Assembly: GCF_913773635.1 (NCBI RefSeq)
Contig: NZ_CAJYGQ010000001.1
Location: forward strand, 231,047 to 295,046
Length of the DNA: 64,000 nucleotides
Source of the DNA: an uncultured Mucilaginibacter sp.
GTDB taxonomy: Bacteria > Bacteroidota > Bacteroidia > Sphingobacteriales > Sphingobacteriaceae
Direction of reading: 5' to 3'
Translations under genes and position numbers: made by a program
Notes under the pieces: generated by a model
Seen by the model: the letters and a program-made list of their open reading frames with translations, nothing else
The model's database searches: none
Told to the model about the DNA's origin: nothing
Part shown: positions 16,140 through 24,539 of the stretch, piece after piece
Layout: each line of letters starts with the position of its first letter
Position numbering within the stretch: position 1 is the stretch's first letter

Positions 16140-16556
16140 ATGGAACTTGAACGGTTTATAAAAGTACAGGAGCAAGACTACGAAACCGCTTTGTCAGAAA
16201 TTAAGCAAGGACGAAAGCGAAGCCATTGGATGTGGTACATTTTTCCGCAATTAAAAGGGTTAGGCAGTAGTGAATTAGCAAACTATTATGGCATTAAAAA
16301 CCTGGAAGAAGCAAAAGACTATTTAAAACACCCCGAGCTAGGGGCCCGTTTAATTGAAATTAGTAAGGCTCTGCTGGGCACACCTTCAAATGATGCTAAT
16401 TACGTAATGGGCAGCCCTGATGATATAAAACTACGCTCATCAATGACTTTATTTGCGTTCGTTCCTGATGGTGATAAAGTGTTCCAGGACGTTTTAAATA
16501 AATTTTATTCGGGCCGAAAAGATGAATTAACAGTTGAAAAGCTATCTGTAGATTAA
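16140..16556 (+). CDS. DUF1810 family protein
   Basis: A 138-residue soluble protein with the DUF1810 signature: FIKVQEQDYETALSEIKQG, RKRSHWMWYIFPQLKGLG, YYGI and LRSSMTLFAFV. The family is widespread and its biochemical role is unsettled. It starts 26 bases after the LLM oxidoreductase and probably ends that operon. No signal peptide, so cytosolic. Confidence 0.88.
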   Translation: MELERFIKVQEQDYETALSEIKQGRKRSHWMWYIFPQLKGLGSSELANYYGIKNLEEAKDYLKHPELGARLIEISKALLGTPSNDANYVMGSPDDIKLRSSMTLFAFVPDGDKVFQDVLNKFYSGRKDELTVEKLSVD

Positions 16557-16731
16557 ATGTTTAATGTATGGTGTTTGATATTAATTATTAGTTAAAACTA
16601 ATTTCGAATTCACTGGTTCTCATTATATAATTGCTTCTGCTTCCTACCGCCTGATGTGTCTTTCAGGCCACCAACATACTTGCCGATCGTCAGGAAGAAA
16701 ACACTAATGTTTTATAAATAACGCAAAAAGT

Positions 16732-17613
16732 ATGTTTTACCACGACCGTAAGCTACAGTACGAAGTACGCGTAGAAAAACCAAATCCGGCATTTGCCAAA
16801 CTACTTCAACAGGCCATTGGCGGCATTGAAGGAGAAATCAGAGTTTGTTTGCAATACCTGTTTCAAGCCTGGGGAGCTAGAGGCCCTAGCAAGTACCGTG
16901 ACATGCTATTGGATACCGGCACTGAGGAAATCTCGCACATTGAAATGTTGAGCACCGCCGTTGCGCTTAATCTGGAGGGCGCTACCAATGAATTAAGGGA
17001 TAAAGTTGTAGGAGAGAATCCTATAGTTGGAAGCATTTTAGGTGGAATGGACCCAAGACATGTGCTATCATCGGGCCTTGCTGCTATGGCTGTTGATAGT
17101 AACGGTGTGCCGTTTAATGGCTCATGGGTAGTGGGCAGCGGAAACATTGCAGCCGATATGTATGCTAACGTAATGGCCGAATCAACCGGCCGTGTTTTAG
17201 CTACCCGCCTGTGGGAATTAACCGATGATGCTGGAATGAAAGATATGCTTGCATTTTTAATAGCCCGTGATACCATGCATCAAAATCAGTGGCTTGCTGT
17301 AATTGAAGATTTGGGAGGCGTGAAAGAGAATTTGCCTATTCCTAATACATTCCCAATGAGCGACCAGATCAGGCAGTTTGAATACCAGTTTGTTTCTACA
17401 AATATTGAAAAACCGGCACCGCCAGATGCACGCTGGACAAGCGGACCATCAATTGATGGCAAAGGCGAGTTCAGCTTTGTGCACGCTCGCCCGTACGGAC
17501 AGGAGCCGGTTTTAGGTCCGCCGGATGTAAAAGGCTATGCCCAAAGCCAGCAAATGGTTGACGGCAACGATAAGGGCATACTTGAAAATATCAAAGATAC
17601 CATACTTCCGTAG
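16732..17613 (+). CDS. Manganese (non-haem) catalase
   Basis: The 293-residue protein has the ferritin-like four-helix bundle of Mn catalases, with ligands visible in IGGIEGEIRVCLQYLFQAW, TGTEEISHIEMLSTAV, MAESTGRVLATRLWE and ARDTMHQNQWLAVIEDLGG. It dismutates hydrogen peroxide in the cytosol using a dimanganese centre. Length matches the family. It heads a small stress-type group and is followed by a good terminator, so it is probably mostly monocistronic. Confidence 0.95.
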   Translation: MFYHDRKLQYEVRVEKPNPAFAKLLQQAIGGIEGEIRVCLQYLFQAWGARGPSKYRDMLLDTGTEEISHIEMLSTAVALNLEGATNELRDKVVGENPIVGSILGGMDPRHVLSSGLAAMAVDSNGVPFNGSWVVGSGNIAADMYANVMAESTGRVLATRLWELTDDAGMKDMLAFLIARDTMHQNQWLAVIEDLGGVKENLPIPNTFPMSDQIRQFEYQFVSTNIEKPAPPDARWTSGPSIDGKGEFSFVHARPYGQEPVLGPPDVKGYAQSQQMVDGNDKGILENIKDTILP

Positions 17614-17631
17614 GTTTATGTTTTATTGGTT

Positions 17632-17670
17632 GGGTGCCGGTACCGCTTACCGGCGCCCTTGTTTATTTTT
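17632..17670 (+). terminator. Terminator after Mn catalase
   Basis: GGGTGCCGGTA (17632-17642) pairs with TACCGGCGCCC (17648-17658) across a 5-base loop, followed by a T-rich run. It lies in the gap before the SPW gene, whose ATG is at 17674. Confidence 0.85.
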
Positions 17671-17673
17671 CCT

Positions 17674-18063
17674 ATGAAAACTTTTGTTCCTATAAACTTT
17701 CATGCAGTTCTTGATTACATTGGCGGCATTTTAATAACCGCATCTCCTTGGATATTTGGTTTTTACCGTTTTGGAGGGGCTGCGCTATTTCTGCCTTTAT
17801 TGCTTGGATCAATGCAGCTGCTCATGACCGTTTTTACTAATCATCAAGGCGGTTTAATAAAAGTATTTCCGTTGCAACTACATTTGTTTTTAGATATGGT
17901 TGTTGGCTTTATACTCATTGTATCGCCGTTCTTGTACAAGTTTTATGTAGACGTTTACCTGCCACACTTACTCTTAGGACTACTTTCCTTCGGTGCTGCT
18001 TTATTTACCAGACGCAGCCCCTTTATTGATCAGCTTGAACTACTTGATGCACGGGGAATATGA
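17674..18063 (+). CDS. SPW-repeat integral membrane protein
   Basis: A 129-residue protein with four predicted membrane helices and two SPW-type repeats (ITASPWIFGFYRFG and LIVSPFLYKFYVD). The start at ATG 17674 is preferred over an in-frame TTG at 17626, which would translate through the terminator hairpin. SPW proteins sit in the inner membrane; their function is unknown. Starting only four bases after the terminator T-run, it depends on read-through or a promoter overlapping the hairpin. Confidence 0.82.
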   Translation: MKTFVPINFHAVLDYIGGILITASPWIFGFYRFGGAALFLPLLLGSMQLLMTVFTNHQGGLIKVFPLQLHLFLDMVVGFILIVSPFLYKFYVDVYLPHLLLGLLSFGAALFTRRSPFIDQLELLDARGI

Positions 18064-18284
18064 CGCATTTAATGTTAGGTCATAAATAATTATACCATAC
18101 CAAAACGGAGGAATTGCTTTGGGCAGCACAATCAGTAACCTATGACCCATAGAGCATCAACAGTTTTTTGAAAGGCTACGTTAAATCTATCCAGAAACAA
18201 ATGCATAAAGACGGATTCCCGACTGCTGATAGCAGTGATGCGAAGTAGGCCGTTCATCGCTAATTACCAACTAGTTTCAAAACC
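18064..18284. other. Intergenic stretch before a run of small membrane genes
   Basis: About 220 bases with no coding frame. The text contains short AT-rich patches but no TAnnTTTG match that I trust. Confidence 0.35.
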
Positions 18285-18389
18285 ATGTTTGTACCATTTT
18301 TAGTAACATCCGGAATTATTTTTATCGCATTTGCGCTTTGGCTTATTATACGTAAAAGCAAAGGCAACGAAGAAAAGCGTAATCATTAA
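18285..18389 (+). CDS. 34-residue single-span membrane peptide
   Basis: ATG at 18285 opens a 34-codon ORF, MFVPFLVTSG followed by a hydrophobic span IIFIAFALWLII and a basic tail RKSKGNEEKRNH. The pattern of one helix with positive charges after it fits an inner-membrane micropeptide with cytosolic C-terminus. The gene ends 18 bases before the next small membrane protein, so the two are likely translated together. Function unknown. Confidence 0.55.
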   Translation: MFVPFLVTSGIIFIAFALWLIIRKSKGNEEKRNH

Positions 18390-18407
18390 ATCACAAAAAC
18401 TTCCAGC

Positions 18408-18650
18408 ATGAAAAGACTAAGTATCGTGTTAGCCGTTATTGGTATAATTTTACTGATAGGAGGCAACTTCATTTATAAACAGAAATCAAACCCTGTCGAT
18501 TCGCATGGCTCGGAAAGGCATAGCGAGACGTTGAATGGTGAATGGGGAACCAAAATACCAGTGTTTGCAGGCGGCGTACTTATTGCGTTGAGTCTTGTTT
18601 TTTATTTCGCCGACAGGAGCAAGCAGCCTAAGAACGTAAATCCTCATTAA
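18408..18650 (+). CDS. Small two-helix membrane protein
   Basis: An 80-residue protein with an N-terminal hydrophobic helix (LSIVLAVIGIILLIGGNFIY), a hydrophilic loop, and a second helix (VFAGGVLIALSLVFYFA) followed by a basic tail. Family not recognised. It directly follows the 34-residue membrane peptide and precedes the acidic small protein; the group may be one stress-related transcript. Confidence 0.6.
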   Translation: MKRLSIVLAVIGIILLIGGNFIYKQKSNPVDSHGSERHSETLNGEWGTKIPVFAGGVLIALSLVFYFADRSKQPKNVNPH

Positions 18651-18775
18651 GTGATATTATCTGTTCTTAGCTCAGATCTTGAATGTATATAAATTGTGAG
18701 CAGATCAATCAATTTCCGCTCTCTAACTTCATCTATAAACGCTCTGTTATTCTTTTAAACCAAATTATAAAAGTT

Positions 18776-19012
18776 ATGCAAACCAACGAACAAAATCACC
18801 CTGGATATAGCTCAAAGGGACAGGCTGACCCGACAAATGTTGAGCAAACAGCAAGCGGAGTGGAGGACACTTCTGATGCCAATAAAATTAACACCGATGA
18901 TAGACCAGTTAAAAATTATAATGCTAACGCCGCTGATGACCAGCCTTGGGTTGAAACTGAAACGCAAGCAAGCAGTAATGATGTAGACGTAAACGACGAG
19001 CAGCAACCTTAA
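18776..19012 (+). CDS. Small acidic, probably disordered protein (second copy type)
   Basis: The start at ATG 18776 gives a 78-residue, strongly hydrophilic protein rich in Asn, Asp, Gln and Glu, with no hydrophobic core. An upstream TTG or ATG in the same frame (18683) would add an implausible leader. Its start (MQTNEQNHPGYSSKGQ) and overall composition recall the 80-residue protein at 13837, though the sequences are not alignable with confidence by eye. Function unknown. Confidence 0.55.
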   Translation: MQTNEQNHPGYSSKGQADPTNVEQTASGVEDTSDANKINTDDRPVKNYNANAADDQPWVETETQASSNDVDVNDEQQP

Positions 19013-19561
19013 TAAAATGAAAGTTTCATAAGTAATGATGCTTCAGTCGCCATGCCCTCATTGAGTAGATACATAAAAAATCAGTTGCAAACATAGCAGC
19101 GCTATTTACAAACTGACATCAAAGGTATCGGTTCTTTCCTCTTTAAGCTACTTGAAGCTTTACATATAGTTTTTATTATAGCCTAAGTTTGTCAATTTGC
19201 CACGCCGAGCTATTTACCTCAATGTTTAAGCTTTATTAATATCGCTAATAACCGCTATAAAGTCTTTATGTAGATGTGTGAGTTAATACTTTTAAACTAA
19301 AGTCCACACATCTCGGTTAGTTGTACTAAAGTTTACGCTTGCATCGATTATAAGCCAGTTAGCAATACTAACTCAATTATGCGGTCCATTCACAATATTG
19401 ACCTTATTACAGGTTAATGTGATTTTCTTTATAGAATTATGCTGAGTTAAATAGAGGAAATGAAGTCTTTGCTCTGCTTTGTGAAAGCGGTGTTTATACA
19501 AAACTTAAAGCATTAAAATTATAATAGATGTAAGATTAGTTTCGTGGGATTTATACCTATT
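19013..19561. other. Gene-free region with two stem-loops
   Basis: This 549-base interval has no credible ORF. A two-tier inverted repeat is present at 19272-19313 (AGATGTGTG/CACACATCT outside, ACTTT/AAAGT inside), and a smaller hairpin at 19082-19115 (ATAGC/GCTAT inside CAGTT/AACTG). A small RNA is possible, but nothing proves transcription. Confidence 0.4.
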
Positions 19562-19562
19562 A

Positions 19563-19599
19563 AAAAAGCCCTGTAAATTTAGCATTTACAGGGCTTTTT
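19563..19599 (-). terminator. Strong terminator after tRNA-Ser
   Basis: AAAAAGCCCTGTAAAT and ATTTACAGGGCTTTTT form a perfect 16-bp stem around TTAGC. On the reverse strand it follows the tRNA by 7 bases and ends in a T run. It could also stop forward transcription. Confidence 0.9.
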
Positions 19600-19606
19600 A
19601 GTTTTG

Positions 19607-19691
19607 CGGAGAGTTAGGGATTCGAACCCCAGGACCTGTTACAGTCAACAGTTTTCAAGACTGCCGCAATCGACCACTCTGCCAACTCTCC
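19607..19691 (-). tRNA. tRNA-Ser (TGA)
   Basis: On the reverse strand the acceptor GGAGAGT pairs with ACTCTCC, D arm GCA/TGC, anticodon stem GCAGT/ACTGT with loop CTTGAAA giving anticodon TGA. There is a long variable arm (class II) and a standard T arm with TTCGAAT. Discriminator G, CCA not encoded. A terminator follows directly. Confidence 0.95.
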
Positions 19692-19795
19692 GGGGACAAA
19701 AGTACAAATCCGGACCGAATTGACAAATTGAAAATGCAATATTTTCATGTTTTCGAGCGTTTTGTTTGTAACCCATTTATTATCAATTCAATAAT

Positions 19796-20773
19796 TTATT
19801 GTAAATGCCTGTTTCGGGGCCCGCGGAATGTGTTTTGGCGCGGTTTTACAATTTTAATGCTCCGTTTAGAGAGGTCAACAGAGGCATTTAACTCGAAACC
19901 AATCAAAATAATTAGTGAATTTATGTACAACCATATCATCATTACTATAAGCGTGCCTATAGAACCGTAAACTTTATTGTATGATGAAAAGTTATTGATA
20001 TAGTAAGAAAATCCAATTGATGTCAACACGGCTAATCCCGTAGCTAATATTGATCCCGGACTAAAAAATCTCCACCGGCGTTTATGGGCCGGGCCGTATT
20101 TATACAGGATTGACACTACAGTAAAAAATACCATCACTACAATAAACCAGCTACTTAATGAAAGCAGCCAACGCCATAAATGCCAGCTTTTAAAAAAGTG
20201 TGATTTAAGGAAGCCAATCAATGCTTGACCGGCTATAAGTACGGCTATAGCAAATACCAGCGAAAAACTGATGAGTATAGTTAAGTAAACTGATACCAGC
20301 CTGCGCCTTAAAATGCTACGGGTTTCATGTATTAAAGATGATTTATTGAATGATTGCATGAGCTTATAAACGCCGTTCGAAGCAAAATATAAGGCTGATG
20401 CAAAACCAACTGAAAGCAGTTTGCCGTTTTGGTTTTTTATGATGTCGGTTAGCGTGCTTTTAAAGGCCTCGAATGCATTACTGGGTAAAATAACCTCTAT
20501 AAGGGCAAATAAGGTCTCCTGGAAGTGCTTAATGGGCACAAAGGGTATAAGCGTAAACAAAAAGATGGTGGCAGGAAAAAATGCCAGCATAAAGCTGTAA
20601 GCCAAAGAAGACGCTTTATTAACCAGCGAACTTTTTTGTAATTCACCGATAAAGAAAACTGCAACGGTATAAAGCGGCAGCGGACGAAAGCCGGGCAAAA
20701 TAACCCCTTTTGTCCACTCTAAAAAAGCTCGGTAAATGCTTGTTTTGAGTAGTAACCTGTGCAGCCAGTCCAT
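19796..20773 (-). CDS. YihY/BrkB-family inner membrane protein
   Basis: The 325-residue protein has six predicted membrane helices and the YihY/UPF0761 hallmarks: ASSLAYSFMLAFFPATIFLF near the N-terminus, a central loop, and YYINNFSSYNKVYGSIGTLIVMMIWLYI followed by GFELNA. The family is often called ribonuclease BN-like by old error; its true function is uncertain. It lies 9 bases after the thioesterase gene in a reverse-strand operon. Confidence 0.9.
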   Translation of the reverse strand: MDWLHRLLLKTSIYRAFLEWTKGVILPGFRPLPLYTVAVFFIGELQKSSLVNKASSLAYSFMLAFFPATIFLFTLIPFVPIKHFQETLFALIEVILPSNAFEAFKSTLTDIIKNQNGKLLSVGFASALYFASNGVYKLMQSFNKSSLIHETRSILRRRLVSVYLTILISFSLVFAIAVLIAGQALIGFLKSHFFKSWHLWRWLLSLSSWFIVVMVFFTVVSILYKYGPAHKRRWRFFSPGSILATGLAVLTSIGFSYYINNFSSYNKVYGSIGTLIVMMIWLYINSLIILIGFELNASVDLSKRSIKIVKPRQNTFRGPRNRHLQ

Positions 20774-20782
20774 TAATCAAAT

Positions 20783-21190
20783 CTACTCAAAAAATGGTTT
20801 GAGTTTGTCTAAAAATTCCTGTTGTGGCAGGCTGGGGCGGTTAGTTTTCATGTTTATGAAAGCCAGCAGCGTTTCGCCAATATGAATGAGTTCCTGCTTT
20901 TCGTTAAACAGCTCATAACTGAAATGTATTTTTACACCGGGCATTTTGTCCATAGTTACCTTGATGCTTATTTCCTCATCATAAAGTGCAGGCTTTAAAT
21001 AACGGCATTTCATTTCAAGCACGGGCATCATGATGCCGGTTTCTTCCATCCACTTGTAGGTAAGCCCTAAGCTGCGGAGCATTTCTACACGGCCCACCTC
21101 AAAAAATTCGGCGTAGTTTCCGTAGTACATATAACCCATTTGGTCGGTTTCGCCATAACGAACCCGCACTTTGGTAGTATAGGTGAACAT
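20783..21190 (-). CDS. Hotdog-fold acyl-CoA thioesterase (YbgC/FadM type)
   Basis: The 135-residue protein has the 4-hydroxybenzoyl-CoA thioesterase signature VRVRYGETDQMGYMYYGNYAEFFEVGRVEMLR with the catalytic Asp in the ETDQMGY motif. It should hydrolyse short or medium acyl-CoA thioesters in the cytosol. Its start overlaps the last base of mltG, so translation is probably coupled. Confidence 0.9.
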   Translation of the reverse strand: MFTYTTKVRVRYGETDQMGYMYYGNYAEFFEVGRVEMLRSLGLTYKWMEETGIMMPVLEMKCRYLKPALYDEEISIKVTMDKMPGVKIHFSYELFNEKQELIHIGETLLAFINMKTNRPSLPQQEFLDKLKPFFE

Positions 21191-22245
21191 TAACGCTTTA
21201 TTCCCCTTTCATCAAGCGCTTTTTGAAAACGGCGGGCGTTAGCCATATGCTCAGCTACCGTACTGGCAAAGTTGTGGTAGCCTTTAAAATCTTCTTTAGC
21301 GCACATATAAATATAATTGTGCTCCCTAGGGCTAAGCACTGCTTTAACAGCATTAACTGATGGCATCATGATAGGGCCGGGAGGTAAACCGGTAACCTTG
21401 TAAGTGTTGTAAGGCGATGGCGTAGACAGATACCTGCGCAATACACGCTTAATGGTAAAATCGCCCGTGGCGTAAATAACGGTTGGGTCAGCTTCTAGCT
21501 TTATACCGCGTTTAAGGCGGTTAAGGTACAAGCCTGCAATCATGGGCATTTCATCATCATGCAAAGCTTCAGCATCAACAATAGAGGCTAATATAGACAC
21601 CTGGATAGGAGTAAGGTTAAGAGCGGCTGCCTGTTGCTTTCTGGTTGCCGTCCAAAACTTTTCATACTCCTTGTGCATTTTCTCAAAAAACTGCCCTGCT
21701 GATGTATTCCAATACATTTCATAGGTATTCGGCATAAACATGGTGTACACGTTTTCGGTACTAAAGCCATATTTTTCAACAAACCTAGTTGAATCAAGCA
21801 GGCCGAGCAGGGCAACTGAATCTGCCTCAATTTGTTTAGCAATATGCCCTGCAAATTGTTGCTTTAAGCGCCACCCCTTAAACTTCAGTTTAACCGGCTC
21901 CTGTGTGCCCGAAGCTAGCATATTAATCAACTTGCGGTTGCTGGTGCCTTCTGTTAGTTTGTAGCGTCCGGGTTTAACACGGTCTACATAGTGCATGTTA
22001 TGGGCAGCCCACAAAAATGTAGTGGTGTCTTTAACAATGCCTTGCTCGCGTATAGTTTCATAAACTTCATTGAAACCGGCTCCCGTACGTATGTAAAGGT
22101 ACTCTTGCTTATTGGTAACGTTGGGGCCAAACCACCGCAAGTAATAAACCAAACCGGTTATGCCAAGCGCAAGTACTACAATGGCTACCAAAGCCACAAT
22201 AAATTTTTTAAATGTACCGCCCGATGACGGTTTTTGAGTATCCAT
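21190..22245 (-). CDS. mltG: Endolytic murein transglycosylase MltG
   Basis: The 351-residue protein has an N-terminal cytoplasmic segment, a single membrane anchor (FIVALVAIVVLALGITGLVYYL), and the YceG/MltG periplasmic domain. The catalytic-site motif ASIVDAEALHDDEMPMIAGL and LEADPTVIYATG are conserved; by comparison with ASIVxAE forms I take the second acidic residue as the catalytic Glu. MltG cuts nascent glycan strands near the membrane and sets glycan length. The gene overlaps the thioesterase by one base. Confidence 0.94.
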   Translation of the reverse strand: MDTQKPSSGGTFKKFIVALVAIVVLALGITGLVYYLRWFGPNVTNKQEYLYIRTGAGFNEVYETIREQGIVKDTTTFLWAAHNMHYVDRVKPGRYKLTEGTSNRKLINMLASGTQEPVKLKFKGWRLKQQFAGHIAKQIEADSVALLGLLDSTRFVEKYGFSTENVYTMFMPNTYEMYWNTSAGQFFEKMHKEYEKFWTATRKQQAAALNLTPIQVSILASIVDAEALHDDEMPMIAGLYLNRLKRGIKLEADPTVIYATGDFTIKRVLRRYLSTPSPYNTYKVTGLPPGPIMMPSVNAVKAVLSPREHNYIYMCAKEDFKGYHNFASTVAEHMANARRFQKALDERGIKR

Positions 22246-22264
22246 ATTTTATTTGATATAGATG

Positions 22265-22597
22265 TTAACTTTTTAAGCGTTGTAAAGCGGTAAGTCCGCC
22301 GGTTAAATTGCGGGTGTTGATATAACCGTTTTGTTGCAAAATTGATTGCGCAGTACGGCTCCTTACGCCGGCCTTGCAAACCAGAATTATTTCGTCATCT
22401 TCATTCCATTCCAGTTCGTCCAACCTGTCCATCAGAGTACCAACAGATATATTGGTGCCGCCAATGTTATAAGTATGGTATTCAATTGGCTCCCTTACAT
22501 CAAGCACTTTCAAAGCTTCACCAAGTTTCAGCCTATCCAGCAGCTCGTTTGCTTTAATATCAGGGTTCTTGCTGTTGTTGTTGAGGCTCTGGCTCAT
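22265..22597 (-). CDS. Rhodanese-like domain protein
   Basis: A 110-residue single-domain rhodanese with KVLDVREPIEYHTYNI and the active-site loop ILVCKAGVRSRTA, where Cys is the persulfide-carrying residue. It should move sulfane sulfur in the cytosol. The chosen ATG makes it overlap the end of the PASTA gene by 38 bases; no later start keeps the domain intact. It lies 19 bases upstream of mltG in the same operon. Confidence 0.9.
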   Translation of the reverse strand: MSQSLNNNSKNPDIKANELLDRLKLGEALKVLDVREPIEYHTYNIGGTNISVGTLMDRLDELEWNEDDEIILVCKAGVRSRTAQSILQQNGYINTRNLTGGLTALQRLKS

Positions 22598-23369
22598 TTG
22601 TTGATTTACCTTGGGTAACAGTTAAGTTTACACGTGTACCAATACTTGTTTTGGAAGTTGAATCGGTTTTAGCCGGAAACTGGCTCACTACAATAAGGTT
22701 GGTTGAATCGGTAATAGTTCCTTCATAGGTTATATTGCCAATGCTCAGCCCTGCACCTCTAATAGCAAAACGTGCTGCATCAAGGTCCTGATTTACTAAA
22801 TCAGGTATATCAACCTCGTTTGCACCGGCACCATCTCCTAACACCAAATCAACAATTGAACCTTTAGGTAGCTTTTGCCCGGTTTTTATCACCTGTCCGC
22901 CAAAACGCACTTCAAGTATGCGGTCGCGGGCAATATCTGAGCGGTAAGTGGTATCTCCAATCTTTAAACCGTTGTTTGATAATATAGCCACAGCTTCGCG
23001 GTAAGTGCTCTGCTCTAAATCGGGCAAATTAACGGGTGGTGCCTGAGTGGTTACCATGGTTAAGTATATGGTACGGTTTTCTTTAACCTTAGTGCCGGCA
23101 TCAGGGTCTTGTTCAATGATGGTGCCCGGCGGTTGATCCTGAACGTAAACCGAATCAATTTTATACTCAAAGCCCTGCTCTTCTAATAATTGCGTAGCGC
23201 GGTCAACAGTAAGCCCTTTAAGTTGAGGTACCGGTATGCCCTCACCGTGGCGTGTGTAAAAGCCCAAACTCAGGTAAGCAATAAACACAACGGCCACCAC
23301 TGTACCAATAGCACCTAAAATATGAAATCGAAAATCTTTTGTTTTTAAGTAAGTCCAGAATTGCTTCAT
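22560..23369 (-). CDS. Membrane-anchored PASTA-domain protein
   Basis: A 269-residue protein with a short cytosolic N-terminus, one membrane span (ILGAIGTVVAVVFIAYLSLGFY) and three periplasmic PASTA repeats (about 45-105, 115-180, 190-255), each with the G-hinge and an acidic P-x-xG-T-type turn. A Gln/Pro/Glu-rich tail ends it. PASTA domains bind peptidoglycan or muropeptides; there is no kinase domain, unlike PknB. Its place beside mltG suggests a cell-wall role. Confidence 0.92.
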   Translation of the reverse strand: MKQFWTYLKTKDFRFHILGAIGTVVAVVFIAYLSLGFYTRHGEGIPVPQLKGLTVDRATQLLEEQGFEYKIDSVYVQDQPPGTIIEQDPDAGTKVKENRTIYLTMVTTQAPPVNLPDLEQSTYREAVAILSNNGLKIGDTTYRSDIARDRILEVRFGGQVIKTGQKLPKGSIVDLVLGDGAGANEVDIPDLVNQDLDAARFAIRGAGLSIGNITYEGTITDSTNLIVVSQFPAKTDSTSKTSIGTRVNLTVTQGKSTNEPEPQQQQQEP

Positions 23370-23539
23370 CTGAGGCTGTGATTGTTTTTGCTTGTAACTG
23401 CTCTATCAAACATAACTTAATATATCGGCACTTTATACCTCAAAGCCAAGTTGAGTGGCAATTGGCAAAGGTAGGAAAAAAGATGCCGTGCCCAAATTGT
23501 CTTGCTTCATCAATATTTAAGCACATTTTTTTGTGATAC

Positions 23540-24457
23540 TTACAATTTCACGCCGCGCAAAAACTCCTCAATTCCCATACGTTTTTTACCCTCTAATTGT
23601 ACCTCGGTTACATTTATGTAGCCGTTATTGCAGGCAAATTTGAGGTAAGTCTTGTTATCGGTTTTAAATGTGCCCGGTGTTTCTGAAGGTGTTTCGGTGT
23701 TTTTTTGAGCTTTGTATATCTTAAAGGTTTTGCCATTCAACTCGGTAAACGCAGCAGGGTAAGGGCTGAGGCCTCTTATGCGGTTGTACACGGTTTCAAC
23801 CGGTTCATTCCAGTTTATACGACAATCTTCTTTAAAGATTTTAGGGGCATGTTTAAGTTCGCGTCCATCAGTAAGTTGCTCCTGCGGTTGCTCGGTATAA
23901 CGCCCGCTTTCAATAGCTTTTACGGTTTTAACCAGTAAACCTGCACCTTTAATCATTAGGCGGTCATGATATTCTCCGGCAGTAACATCGTCATCTATGC
24001 TTATTTTTTCTACGAACAGTACTGCGCCGGTGTCAATTTCCTGCTTGATGAAAAACGTAGTAGCGCCGCTTTCTTTTTCGCCGTTTATAATAGCCCAGTT
24101 AATTGGTGCCGCGCCCCGGTATTGCGGCAGTAGCGAAGCATGAAGGTTAATGGTACCTTTTGGCGGCATGTTCCAAACCACCTCGGGCAACATTCTGAAC
24201 GCCACAACAACATGCAAATCGGCTTTTAATGCTCTTAATTCATTCAAAAATTCAGGATCGCGTAGCTTTTCGGGTTGTAAAACTTTAAGGCCCTGCGCTA
24301 CCGCAAATTGTTTAACTGCCGATTCGGAAAGCTTTTGCCCACGGCCGGCGGGCTTATCGGGTGCGGTAACTACGGCCACAATATTGCTTCCGGCTTCAAG
24401 TAATGCCTGCAACGATGCAACTGCAAAGTCGGGCGTGCCCATAAAAATTATTCTCAT
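23540..24457 (-). CDS. fmt: Methionyl-tRNA formyltransferase
   Basis: The 305-residue protein has the formyltransferase motifs MRIIFMGTPDFAVASLQALL, NLHASLLPQYRGAAPINWAIINGE (catalytic Asn, His and Asp region) and ITAGEYH-like VTAGEYHDRL, plus the C-terminal tRNA-binding domain. It formylates initiator Met-tRNA. Length matches the family. It lies in the reverse-strand group with PASTA and mltG, 170 bases upstream of the PASTA start. Confidence 0.97.
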   Translation of the reverse strand: MRIIFMGTPDFAVASLQALLEAGSNIVAVVTAPDKPAGRGQKLSESAVKQFAVAQGLKVLQPEKLRDPEFLNELRALKADLHVVVAFRMLPEVVWNMPPKGTINLHASLLPQYRGAAPINWAIINGEKESGATTFFIKQEIDTGAVLFVEKISIDDDVTAGEYHDRLMIKGAGLLVKTVKAIESGRYTEQPQEQLTDGRELKHAPKIFKEDCRINWNEPVETVYNRIRGLSPYPAAFTELNGKTFKIYKAQKNTETPSETPGTFKTDNKTYLKFACNNGYINVTEVQLEGKKRMGIEEFLRGVKL

Positions 24458-24539
24458 AGATGTTTAGTTCACAGGTGACAGTTTGGGTTAAATGTTACAG
24501 TCGACGAATAACAGGCGCATTCATAAACCATAAACAAAG

